This document shows positions 27,815-39,136 of a stretch of 64,000 bases of DNA, one piece after another; the stretch's first letter is position 1, and the number at the start of each line of letters is the position of its first letter. Origin of the DNA: Salminus brasiliensis (Eukaryota > Chordata > Actinopteri > Characiformes > Bryconidae); the NCBI RefSeq assembly GCF_030463535.1, contig NC_132881.1, forward strand, positions 4,813,026-4,877,025, read 5' to 3'. The notes under the pieces are model-generated. The model made no database searches and was not told the origin of the DNA. It saw only the letters and a list, made by a program, of their open reading frames with translations. Made by a program: the position numbers and the translations under genes.

Positions 27815-28748
27815 AAATGGACCCCCCTATATAGCGCAATGCTAATGAGGGAGGAGTAAACTAGTAGACTCAATAGACCCTCCTATATAGTGCAATGCTA
27901 ATGATGCCATAGACTAGCATTCTAAATAGACTCCCCTATACAGCGCAATGCTAATGAGGGAGGAGTAAACTAGTAGACTCAATTGGCTTCCCTATATAGT
28001 GCAATGCTAGTGAGGAGGGGTAAACTAGCATACTAAATAAGCTTCCCTGTATAATGCAATGCTAATGAGGGAGGATTAAACTAGTACACTAAATAGGCTG
28101 CCCTTTATAGCACTAAGCTAATGAGAGAGGAGTAAACTAGTAGACTCAACAGACTCCCCTATATAATGCAATGCTAATGAGGGAGGATTAAACTAGCATA
28201 CTAAATAAGCTTCCCTATATAATGCGATGCTAATGAGGCAGGAGTAAACTAGTAGACTAAATAGGCTGCCCTATATAGCGCAATACTAATGAGGATGAGG
28301 GAGAGGTAGACTAGTAGACTTAATAGGCTCCCCTATATAGCGCAATGCTAATGAGGGAGGAGTAAACTAGTAGACTCAATAGACTCCCTATATAGCACAA
28401 TGCTAATGAGGGAGGAGTATACTAGTAGACTCAATAGGCTCCACTATATAGTGCAATGCTAATGAGGGAGGAGTAAACTAGTAGACTCAATAGGCTTCTC
28501 TATATAGTACAATGCTAATGAGGGAGGAATAAACTAGTAGACTAAGTAGGCTGCCCTATATAGCGCAATGCTAATGAGGGAGGAGTAAACTAGTAGACTT
28601 AATAGGCTGCCCTATATAGCGCAATGCTAATGAGGGAGGAGTAAACTAGTACACTAAATAGGCTCCCTATAAAGTGCAGTGCTAATGAGAGAGGAGTAAA
28701 CTAGTACACTAAATAGGCTCCCTATATAGCACAATGCTAATGCGAGAG
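27815..28748 (+). repeat. 56-bp tandem array in the left core
   Basis: About 16-17 units of 55-56 bp sharing CTATATAGCGCAATGCTAAT, GAGGGAGGAGTAAACTAGTA and GACTCAATAGGCT. Some units are shortened or lack the GAGGGAGG part. Non-coding. Confidence 0.9.
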
Positions 28749-29429
28749 GAGGGACCTGTTCTGGTGGCAGTCATGGTAATGACTCTAAGGGCACCGTGTG
28801 TAATATTGATAGAGCACTGAAAACAGCAGCATGGCTTTATTGGGTTTACATTGGAAATAAAGCTGTTTTTTCTTTATAATCTGAGCTGAACTACAAACAT
28901 TTGTGCAGGATGTTGGACTAAAGCACGTGATCTACTGGAGAAACACACTGTAGGCTGACCTACAGGCCAAACACTGATTGGTGGATAAGAGTAATCACCA
29001 GAAACGTGAAGCCTAGTGATAAAATGTTGGTTAAAAGTTGTTGGTGGGCTGGATGTGTTTGCTGTTTTGTTTCATTGTTGAGTTTTTAAGAACTCAGAAT
29101 TAAAACAGCATGAAGTTAGGCAGATTTTTCAGTTTCAGGAATGATTAAATATGTTTATAAGTGAAATGTATTTAAATATCGGACAGAAGAGCGTTTCCTG
29201 TTCTCTGAGTTTAGGAAGGTGTTCTAGATATCATATGTAAATGAGGGTAGGAGGAGTTTGTACAAAGATCCAGGTGTTTGGTAATGAAGTCACCATAACT
29301 GATAAAACTAGTTCTAACATACTTACAGCTTCATAACAGAGGAGGGGTATAAATTTGGGTCTAGTGTTACTGGTTTCATTGGCCCAAATTTACTCTTTCT
29401 CGCTCTCCACCCTTTGTGGGTGTAGGCCG

Positions 29430-29706
29430 AATGCGCCTGAGTTCCGCGCGAGGGGTGTCCCCGAGCGGAGGCCCCGGCGCAGGAAGGCCGGAGGCGTCTA
29501 GGCTCCCCGAGCGGAGGCCCCGGCGCAGGAAGGCCGGAGGCGTCTAGGCTCCCCGAGCGGAGGCCCCGACGCTGGAAGGCCGGAGGCGTCTAGGCTCCCC
29601 GAGCGGAGGCCCCGACGCTGGAAGGCCGGAGGCGTCTAGGCTCCCCGAGCGGAGGCCCCGACGCTGGAAGGCCGAAGGCGTCTAGGCGGCCCCGGCGCTG
29701 GAAGGT
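29430..29706 (+). repeat. 46-bp GC-rich minisatellite, copy in second arm
   Basis: About five 46-bp units carrying GAGGCCCCGACGCTGGAAGG and CCGGAGGCGTCTAGGCTCCC. The period is not a multiple of three, so Arg/Gly/Pro-rich open frames appear in all frames without coding meaning. The counterpart in the first arm (27,118-27,180) is reduced to about one unit. Confidence 0.85.
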
Positions 29707-32344
29707 CTGAGAGTGAGGAACTAAGAAAAGAAAGTGCTGCAAAATTACAGGAATGAAAAAAAGAAATTTTTTGCTTTTCAAAATTTGAGGAAAATCTGGC
29801 CACTGAGTTTGACTTATTCTGCTGCGCTAGTGTTCTCATCCACGGTGAAGAAAAACTTCAAATTTGCTTATTTTTACAATTCACCATCATCGAGAACACC
29901 GCTCACATCTCAGGGTATTTAAGCAGTCATTCACTTTGCTTGCTTCTGATTGGTCAGGTGCTCATTTAATATGCAAATGAGCACTCTGGAATTCTGGGAG
30001 CACTCACTATTGTGTGAATCTCTTCATGGAGCTCCACCGTATAGGGACCTCCCTCTCCATACAAACATAAGGTCGCTCGCCCTCTCTCTCCCTGTTAAAG
30101 CAGTGGAGCTGAGCTGAGACTCAGCAGCTCATCACAGGAACTGCAGTGGAGATGTTCCTGACTGGAGGACCCACTTCCAGCTGCTCTCCACAGTAAAAGG
30201 AGGACTCGTCCACTCTGAGCTGTTAGAACAGCAGTTTAATCACACACACACTTTCTCTACAGTCTTTCAGTCTCTGTCTCTTCATCACTGATGGACACGT
30301 TTCAGGAAGGGATGCAGTCCAGCAGCCAGAAGTCCAGTCTGAACAATCTGGAAAAGATGGTCCGTTGTTTTTAACACTGGTTCCACTGCAGGTTTTTCAG
30401 TGGTTTGAAGGAACGGTAACATGGATTTCTACACATCAGCTCAGGGTCAGCTCAGGGTCAGGGCCTGAAAAAGACTGGGAGAAAAAAACACTGACTTTTA
30501 AAACAGACTTTAGAGAAACGATGAACAAACAACTGAGATCTGATCATATTTATATTTATGGAAATATTTAGGACATTATATCACACTGTTTGGAGTTCCA
30601 CCGTACTGAAGTGTATTAGCATGTTAGCTAAAGCTACAGTAGCTCTTTACAGAAGCAGGACAGCTTTTAGATCTGGACATTATGAAGCCCAGTTTTTCTT
30701 TCAGATATTGAACTTTTATAATGTCAGAAACTCCAATAAGCTCAAATTATTACAATTACTGACACATTAATGAAAGGCCCGTTTTCAGCCCCCCTCTCAT
30801 TTAAAAGGTGGATCATATCCTACTGTATTAAATGATGGTCTGGAGGGAACGGCTACTCTCTACCATTTAGCTCAATGTTCTCTCTGACTGCTTTCCACAA
30901 TGTGCTGAACTGCTGAACACAGTTTCTTCCCTCAGGATCAATAAAAAGCTCCTAAAATGTCTGTTTAGAGTCGAAACAGCCGTAAAACTGATGAAACACA
31001 CAGCTACTAAAAGCCCCCTAAAACTGGCCCAGCGCCGCCCCTGTTTAACACTTGTAGTCTTCCAGCTGATTTTACTGCTGAACTCACAGTGAACCCTGTG
31101 GAGCCCCCTGGTGGTCGGTGCATTCAGCTGCAGCTCCTAAAGCCCACTGGGTTAATGCACCCCTGGAAGCACTGTGGCTTTACAGAGAGGAAAAACACAA
31201 GCATCTACTGATGCTGTAGAGTTAAACACCACCAGACTCTCAGCAGCGCTTCACCTGCAGCCCAGCAAGAACCTTTAGAACCGTATGTTCCTCCTGAACA
31301 GAACAAGCTCCTCAGTCCAGAACCAGCCGGACATTCTGACAGAGCGTCTGCAGGAGAAACACCAACAGCTACACACAGCCCCAGTCTAAGAGGAAACCCA
31401 GCATCTCAACACTGACCTCTACCTCCATCTGCATCACCAGCATCCACCACTAGGAGTCCAGCAGCAGGAGCTCATGTAGGAGAAGTTCAGTGAAGATCAG
31501 ACTGTTGAAGGACTCTGAGGTGAACTTCAGGAGGGTGTGAGGGTGAGCACAGCGTTACTGTAGTAAAACTACAGCAGTTTCTTCATGAGAAACAGCACAG
31601 CAGCTCCAACCTGAGCTTCAAACACCAGCTTTCAGTTGAGGGTGGAGCTCCAGTCTCCCAGCTGAAGCTCATCCTCTCTAAATGGATGAAGCAGTGTGTG
31701 AAAGACTCTTCAGCAGGAGGAGCAGCACACTGAGCATTAGAGCTGAAGTTCAGCTCAGTGAGGTGTTTTCTTCACTAGAGAACAATTCTACTGAAATTAG
31801 AGCAGAGTTTAGTTACTAACTCACCTGCTTTCACTGCTGCTCCTTCTTCTTCTCTTCCTCTGGAGACGTTGTTCTGCCCTCTGCTGCTCAAAGCTGGTGC
31901 TGCAGGATCTTCTGCTGCTCTTTCTCCTCCATCAGGTGGAGGTGTGTATTACTCTGTCCTGCTCCTGACCACTCTTTCACATCCTGGTTGAGTGTGAAGT
32001 AACTATGATGTTATTGGTTGATAAATAAAAACTTGCTCCACCCTCAACGCTACATGACTCTACTGAGTGACATCCACCTGTCTGTCAAGGCTTCTGTCAA
32101 GGGGGTAGATTGTGGGGTGTTTCCAGTTTGCAGTGGTCAGTACCTACCAAAAGTGCTCCAAGGAAGGATAAGCGATGAACCAGTGACAGGGTCAAGACCC
32201 CACCTCTCAACCTACAGGACTTAAAGGATCTGCTGCCAACGTCTTGGAGCCAGATACTACAGGACGCCTCCGGAGCTGTTTTGGCAGCATGAGGAGGACC
32301 CACACCATCCTAATACTGTAAGACGCCTCTTCTAATGAATGAAA

Positions 32345-32803
32345 TCAGCTACTTTAAGCTGCACCCATTGCTGACACAGATGTGCAAATGCACACACACA
32401 GCTTGTGTGGTCCCTGTAGAGAAGCAGTGCCAGTAGAATAGGACTCTCTGGAGCAGGTAAGCATGAACCTATTGGAATCATGCCTAGTGCCAGGCGTGGG
32501 CTGGAGGGGTAGAAAGCCCCCCAGCAGCACTGAGCTGTGGAGCAGTGGAGAACTGTGCTCTCTGGAATGATGACTCTGCTCTACCCAGTACTTTTGGGAT
32601 GAGTTGGCAAATTGGGAATAGGAGGTGGGGTAGTAATCATCCAACATGCTGACCTCACTAATGCTCTTGTAGCTGAACACAATCAAATCCTCACAGCAAT
32701 GCTCAGCAAAATCTAGTAGAAAGCCTTCTTCCCTGGACAGTAGAGACCGTTACTCCAACAAAAGCAGGAGAAGCTCAATTTCAATATCCTTGATTTTAGA
32801 AGT
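32345..32803 (-). mobile_element. Family A MITE copy, inverted
   Basis: Mirror of the 23,380 copy, retaining TCTAGTAGAAAGCCTTCTTC and the AGTACTTTTGGGATGAGTTG segment. Its outer terminus is replaced by another repeat at about 32,803. Confidence 0.7.
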
Positions 32804-33480
32804 CAAGTCAAATTTAGTCATCACAAAGCAGCTTTACATAATTAGTAATTAGTAAAAGACAGAAAAAAAGAAATAATATAAGAAGACATGAAGGATCCAA
32901 GACCTCCAGTGAGCCCCAACAGCGACAGTGGCCAGAAAAACTCCCACAGAGCTGGAGGAAGTAACCCGTCCTCCTCTGATCGGAACTATTTATCAATTAT
33001 TGAAAAAAATTACTAAACCATCTGAACTGTTGAACTGCTCAGATCATAATCATGGTGTAGAATAACTAAATATAGTCATGGCAGTGATGGTCAGAGTAAT
33101 GATGGCTAATAGTGGTGATATTAAGAGTGGCAGATAGTTAAGAGTCCATTTAGGTTTTACCGCTGGTAAAACCGCTGGTCTGGTATGGGTGGTGGTGGGG
33201 ACGGGGCCTGCTGGTTGTGCTGGTAGGTGGCAGCTGGTTTGACGCAGGTAGAGGGGACCTCAGCGGGCAGTCTTTCAGCAGGTCGGGCTGGGTGGCCATT
33301 TACTCAGAGAGGGTAAAAAGAGTGAGTTAGTACTGAGATGAAAATGTTGAGCAGTGTCAGAGTGTTCCGGTCGACTCTGGCAGGTCTGACTATAACAGCC
33401 TCATTAAAAGGGGAGAGCCAGAAGGTAACACAGACACGAGAGCGCCCTGAAACGCTAGCTAATAACTCTTATAATCTACA
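32803..33480. repeat. Spacer with common fish repeat fragment
   Basis: Contains AAAGCAGCTTTACATAAT, GGATCCAAGACCTCCAGTGA and AACTCCCACAGAGCTGGAGG, phrases found in a widespread fish dispersed repeat of uncertain class. 33,100-33,450 is unassigned. Confidence 0.45.
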
Positions 33481-36237
33481 TTATTCATATATCTAAATAT
33501 AATCAGTATCTATTGATCATGTCTGATTATGAACTCTCCTATTGTTCAGCTGCTGAAACTGGACTCAAGTCTGAGCAGCTCAGGTTTTTCAGTACTGACA
33601 GAAATAAATAAATAAATAATCATCTAGACAAGCAATCTACAATATACACAAAACTACACCCATACACCACCATAATGACCTCAGCAGAAACACCAGTGCT
33701 TTAATATCTATGTCTGGTAGAATGACAGAGCTGGTTATGATGGTCGACCAGCTGATCCATGAGCCTCAAAAGTAAACAAGGCCTAAACTGCTGAAGAGGA
33801 AATCTGTTTCATACAACCAGACAAAACCAACTGAGAACAAACCGAGGAACATGAGGAACACCCTACTGTCTATTTACTCCCCTAATTTTACTCCAAACAC
33901 ATCCAGCTTATTGAACCCTCACAACCAGGATGTGAAACAGTGGTCAGGAGCACAGCTCTCAGCAGCTTCTCCAGTCAAGCAGACCAGAGTAATACACACC
34001 TCCACCTGATGGAGGAGAAAGAGCAGCAGAAGGTCATGCAGCACCATCTTTGAGCAGCAGAGAGCAGAACAACGTCTCCAGAGGAAGAGAAGAAGAAGGA
34101 GCAGCAGTGAAAGCAGGTGAGTTAGTAACTAAACTCTGCTCTAATTTCAGTAGAATTGTTCTCTAGTGAAGAAAACACCTCACTGAGCTGAACTTCAGCT
34201 CTAATGCTCAGTGTGCTGCTCCTCCTGCTGAAGAGTCTTTCACACACTGCTTCATCCATTTAGAGAGGATGAGCTTCAGCTGGGAGACTGGAGCTCCACC
34301 CTCAACTGAAAGCTGGTGTTTGAAGCTCAGGTTGGAGCTGCTGTGCTGTTTCTCATGAAGAAACTGCTGTAGTTTTACTACAGTAACGCTGTGCTCACCC
34401 TCACACCCTCCTGAAGTTCACCTCAGAGTCCTTCAACAGTCTGATCTTCACTGAACTTCTCCTACATGAGCTCCTGCTGCTGGACTCCTAGTGGTGGATG
34501 CTGGTGGTGCAGATGGAGGTGGAGGTCAGTGTTGAGATGCTGGGTTTCCTCTTAGACTGGGGCTGTGTGTAGCTGTTGGTGTTTCTCCTGCAGACGCTCT
34601 GTCAGAATGTCCGGCTGGTTCTGGACTGAGGAGCTTGTTCTGTTCAGGAGGAACATACGGTTCTAAAGGTTCTTGCTGGGCTGCAGGTGAAGCGCTGCTG
34701 AGAGTCTGGTGGTGTTTAACTCTACAGCATCAGTAGATGCTTGTGTTTTTCCTCTCGGTAAAGCCACAGTGCTACCAGGGGTGCATTAACCCAGTGGGCT
34801 TTAGGAGCTGCAGCTGAGTGCTCCGACCACCAGGGGGCTCCACAGGGTTCACTGTGAGTTCAGCAGTAAAATCAGCTGAAAGACTACAAGTGTTAAACAG
34901 GGGCGGCGCTGGGCCAGTTTTAGGGGGCTTTTAGTAGTTGTGTGTTTCATCAGTTTTGCGGCTGTTTCGACTCTAAACAGACATTTTAGGAGCTTTTTAT
35001 TGATCCTGAGGGAAGAAACTGTGTTCAGCAGTTCAGCACATTGTGGAAAGCAGTCAGAGAGAACATTGAGCTAAATGGTAGAGAGTAGCCGTTCCCTCCA
35101 GACCATCATTTAATACAGTAGGATATGATCCACCTTTTAAATGAGAGGGGGGCTGAAAACAGGCCTTTCATTAATGTGTCAGTAATTGTAATAATTTGAG
35201 CTTATTGGAGTTTCTGACATTATAAAAGTTCAATATCTGAAAGAAAAACTGGGCTTCATAATGTCCAGATCTAAAAGCTGTCCTGCTTCTGTAAAGAGCT
35301 ACTGTAGCTTTAGCTAACATGCTAATACACTTCAGTACGGTGGAACTCAAAGTCCAAACAGTGTGATATAATGTCCCAAATATTTCCATAAATATAAATA
35401 TGATCAGATCTTGTTTGTTCATCGTTTCTCTAAAGTCTGTTTTAAAAGTCAGTGTTTTTTCCCCCCAGTCTTTTTCAGGCCCTGACCCTGAGCTGACCCT
35501 GAGCTGATGTGAAGAAATCCGTGTTACCGTTCCTTCAAACCACTGAAAAACCTGCAGTGGAACCAGTGTTAAAAACAACGGACCATCTTTTCCAGATTGT
35601 TCAGACTGGACTTCTGGCTGCTGGACTGCATCCCTTCCTGAAACGTGTCCATCAGTGATGAAGAGACAGAGACTGAAAGACTGTAGAGAAAGTGTGTGTG
35701 TGATTAAACTGCTGTTCTAACAGCTCAGAGTGGACGAGTCCTCCTTTTAGTGTGGAGAGCAGCTGGAAGTGGGTCCTCCAGTCAGGAACATCTCCACTGC
35801 AGTTCCTGTGATGAGCTGCTGAGTCTCAGCTCAGCTCAGCTCCACTGCTTTAACAGGGAGAGAGAGGGCGAGAGACCTTATGTTTGTATGGAGAGGGAGA
35901 ACCCTATAAGGTGGAGCTCCATGAAGAGATTCACGCAATAGCGAGTGCTCCCAGAGTTCCAGAGTGCTCATTTGCATATTAAATGAGCACCTGACCAATC
36001 AGAAGCAAGCAAAGTGAATGACTGCTTAAATACCCTGAGATGTGAGCGGTGTTCTCGATGATGGTGAATTGTAAAAATAAGCAAATTTGAAGTTTTTCTT
36101 CACCGTGGATGAGAACACTAGCCCAGCAGAATAAGTCAAACTCAGTGGCCAGATTTTCCTCAAATTTTGAAAAGCAAAAAATTTCTTTTTTCACTTCTGT
36201 AGTTTTACAGCACTTTTTCTTAGTTTTTCACTCTCAG

Positions 36238-36432
36238 ACCTTTCAGCATCGGGGCCTCCGCCGGGGGAGCCGAGACGCCTCCGGCCTTCCAGCGCCGGGG
36301 CCTCCGCCGGGGGAGCCGAGACGCCTCCGGCCTTCCAGCGCCGGGGCCTCCGCTCGGGGAGCCGAGACGCCTCCGGCCTTCCAGCGTCGGGGCCTCCGCT
36401 CGGGGACACCCCTCGCGCGGAACTCAGGCGCA
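36238..36432 (-). repeat. 46-bp GC-rich minisatellite, third arm
   Basis: About four units of the same 46-bp repeat as at 29,430, inverted. Confidence 0.85.
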
Positions 36433-37114
36433 TTCGGCCTACACCCACAAAGGGTGGAGAGCGAGAAAGGGTAAATTTGGGTCAATGAAACCAGTAACAC
36501 TAGACCCAAATTTATACTCCTCCTCTGTTATGAAGCTGTAAGTATGTTAGAACTAGTTTTATCAGTTATGGTGACTTCATTACTAAACACCTGGATCTTT
36601 GTACAAACTCCTCCTACCCTCATTTACATATGACATCTAGAACACCTTCCTAAACTCAGAGAACAGGAAATGCTCTTCTGTTTGATCTTTAAATACATTT
36701 CACTTATAAACATATTTAATCACTCTTGAAACAGAACGATCTGATTAACTTCATGCTGTTTTAATTCTGAATTATTAAAAACTCAACAATGAAACAAAAC
36801 AGCGAACATATCCAGCCCACCAACAACTTTTAACCAGCATTTTATCACTAGGCTTCACGTTTCTGGTGATTACTCTTATCCACCAATCAGTGTTTGGCCT
36901 GTAGGTCAGCCTACAGTGTGTTTCTCCAGTAGATCACATGCTTTAGTCCAACATCCTGCACAAATGTTTGTAGTTCAGCTCAGATTATAAAGAAAAAACA
37001 GCTTTATTTCCAATGTAAACCCAATAAAGCCATGCTGCTGTTTTCAGTGCTCTATCAATATTACACACGGTGCCCTTAGAGTCATTACCATGACTGCCAC
37101 CAGAACAGGTCCCT

Positions 37115-38205
37115 CCTCTCGCATTAGCATTGTGCTATATAGGGAGCCTATCTAGTCTACTAGTTTACTCCTCTCTCATTAGCATTGTGCTATATAGGGA
37201 GCCTATCTAGTCTACTAGTTTACTCCTCTCTCATTAGCACTGCACTATATAGGGAGCCTATTTAGTGTACTAGTTTACTCCTCCCTCATTAGCATTGCAC
37301 TATATAGGGAGCCTATTTAGTATGATAGTTTACTCCTCCCTCATTAGCATTGTGCTATTTGGGGCAGTCTATTGAGTCTACTAGTTTAATCCTCCCTCAT
37401 TAGCATTGCGCTATATAGGGGAGCCTATTTATTATGCTAGTTTATAGCATCATTAGCATTGCGCTATATAGGGGATCCTATTTAGTCTACTAGTTTACTC
37501 CTCCCTCATTAGCATTGCATTATATAGGGGAGCCTATTGAGTCTACTAGTTTACTCCTCTCTCATTAGCATTGCGCTATATAGGGGAGCCTATTTATTAT
37601 GCTAGTTTATAGCATCATTAGCATTGCATTATATAGGGGATCCTATTGAGTCTACTACTTTACTCCTCTCTCATTAGCATTGCGCTATATAGGGGAGCCT
37701 ATTTATTATGCTAGTTTATAGCATCATTAGCATTGCACTATATATGGGATCCTATTGAGTCTACTAGTTTCATTCTCCCTCATTAGCATTGCATTATATA
37801 GGGGAGCCTATTGAGTCTACTAGTTTACTGCTCCCTTATTAGCATTGCGCTATATAGGGAGCCTATTTAGTCTACTAGTTTACTCCTCCCTCATTGGCAT
37901 TGCATTATATAGGGGAGCCTATTGAGTCTACTAGTTTACTCCTCACTCATTGGCATTGCATTATATAGGGGAGCCTATTGAGTCTACTAGTTTACTTCTC
38001 CCTCATTAGCATTGCATTATATAGGGGAGCCTATTGAGTCTACTAGTTTACTGCTCCCTTATTAGCATTGGGCTATATAGGGAGCCTATTGAGTCTACTA
38101 GTTTACTCCTCCCTTATTAGCATTGTGCTATATAGGGAGCCTATTGAGTCTACAAGTTTACTCCTCCCTCATTAGCATTGCGCTATATAGGGGGGTCCAT
38201 TTAGT
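37115..38205 (-). repeat. 56-bp tandem array in the right core
   Basis: About 19 units of the same 56-bp repeat, inverted relative to 27,815-28,748. Some units carry a variant, ATTATGCTAGTTTATAGCAT, not seen in the left array, so the two arrays have changed independently since duplication. Confidence 0.9.
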
Positions 38206-38825
38206 TTAAGTAACACTTGTATAAGTGTAGAAGTGTAGTGAAGTTCACCTGATTAACTCCACACCTGCATCACAGAGCTGTGCTATTATATAACTGGCCT
38301 ATAAAGCTATACCAAAAAGCACTGACCCAAAGCGTGTGACCCACTGAACAGACCTGGGAGGACCCTCCAGGTCACACACTGATCGCTGGTAGATCAGAGC
38401 TGTTACCATAAATGTGAAGCCTAGTGTTAAAGTGCTGGCTGGTTCTCTCAGGGTGGGTCTGGGTGTGTAAGGATGCTGTTCTTCTTTATGGAGAGAAATT
38501 CACAGCAGTTTATGTTCTGATTCTGGTGTTTCTAACCGAGACACAGAGCTTAAGATTGAGAGGTTTGGGTCTTCACAGTGAAATGAGCTTCAGTATAAAC
38601 TGATAAACAGAAAAACCAACTTCTACTAATCACCTGAAATGATGAACCAGACTTCAAACTCATGGTAGAGTGGGAGGAGTTTGCATAATGAAGTCGCCAT
38701 AACTGATAAAACTAGTTCTAACATACTTACAGCTTCATAACAGAGGAAGGGTATAAGTTTGGGTCTAGTGTTACTGGTTTCATTGGCCCAAATTTACTCT
38801 TTCTTGCTCTCCACCCTTTGTGGGT

Positions 38826-39136
38826 GTAGGCCGGAGGCGCCTGGGCCCCGAAATTGGAAGGCCAGATGTGCCTGGGTTCTGCGCGCGGAGGCCCCGACGC
38901 TGGAAGGCCGGAGGCGTCTCGGCTCCCCCAGCGGAGGCCCCGACGCTGGAAGGCCGGAGGCGTCTCGGCTCCCCCAGCGGAGGCCCCGACGCTGGAAGGC
39001 CGGAGGCGTCTCGGCTCCCCCAGCGGAGGCCCCGACGCTGGAAGGCCGGAGGCGTCTAGGCTCCCCCAGCGGAGGCCCCGACGCTGGAAGGCCGGAGGCG
39101 TCTAGGCTCCCCGAGCGGAGGCCCCGACGCTGGAAA
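38826..39136 (+). repeat. 46-bp GC-rich minisatellite, fourth arm
   Basis: About five to six units; spacing measured between successive GGAGGCCCC starts (38887, 38933, 38979) is exactly 46 bp. Confidence 0.88.

Larger units (their letters stand above)
24180..32010. repeat. Left 8-kb palindromic unit
   Basis: Inverted arms 24,180-27,315 and 29,290-32,010 surround a non-palindromic core at 27,320-29,290. Both arms begin CACTCAACCAGGATGTGAAA at their outer ends and converge on TATAAATTTGGGTCTAGTGT at the inner ends. The arms differ internally: the left arm has a roughly 1-kb block at 25,390-26,340, the right arm a different block at about 30,360-31,250. No transposase, reverse transcriptase or other recognisable protein is encoded. 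It may be a giant non-autonomous foldback element or a diverged inverted duplication. Confidence 0.8.
23050..33720. repeat. Outer inverted homology around the left palindrome
   Basis: The sequence at about 23,060-23,270 reappears inverted at about 33,480-33,720 (shared GTAGTTTTGT, CTGCTCAGACTT-like and TTCATAAT steps). The family A elements at 23,380 and 32,345, and the tail blocks at 23,880 and 32,180, are also mirrored. The inverted homology therefore extends past the 8-kb unit, with an extra 0.7 kb on the right side at 32,803-33,480. Confidence 0.6.
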
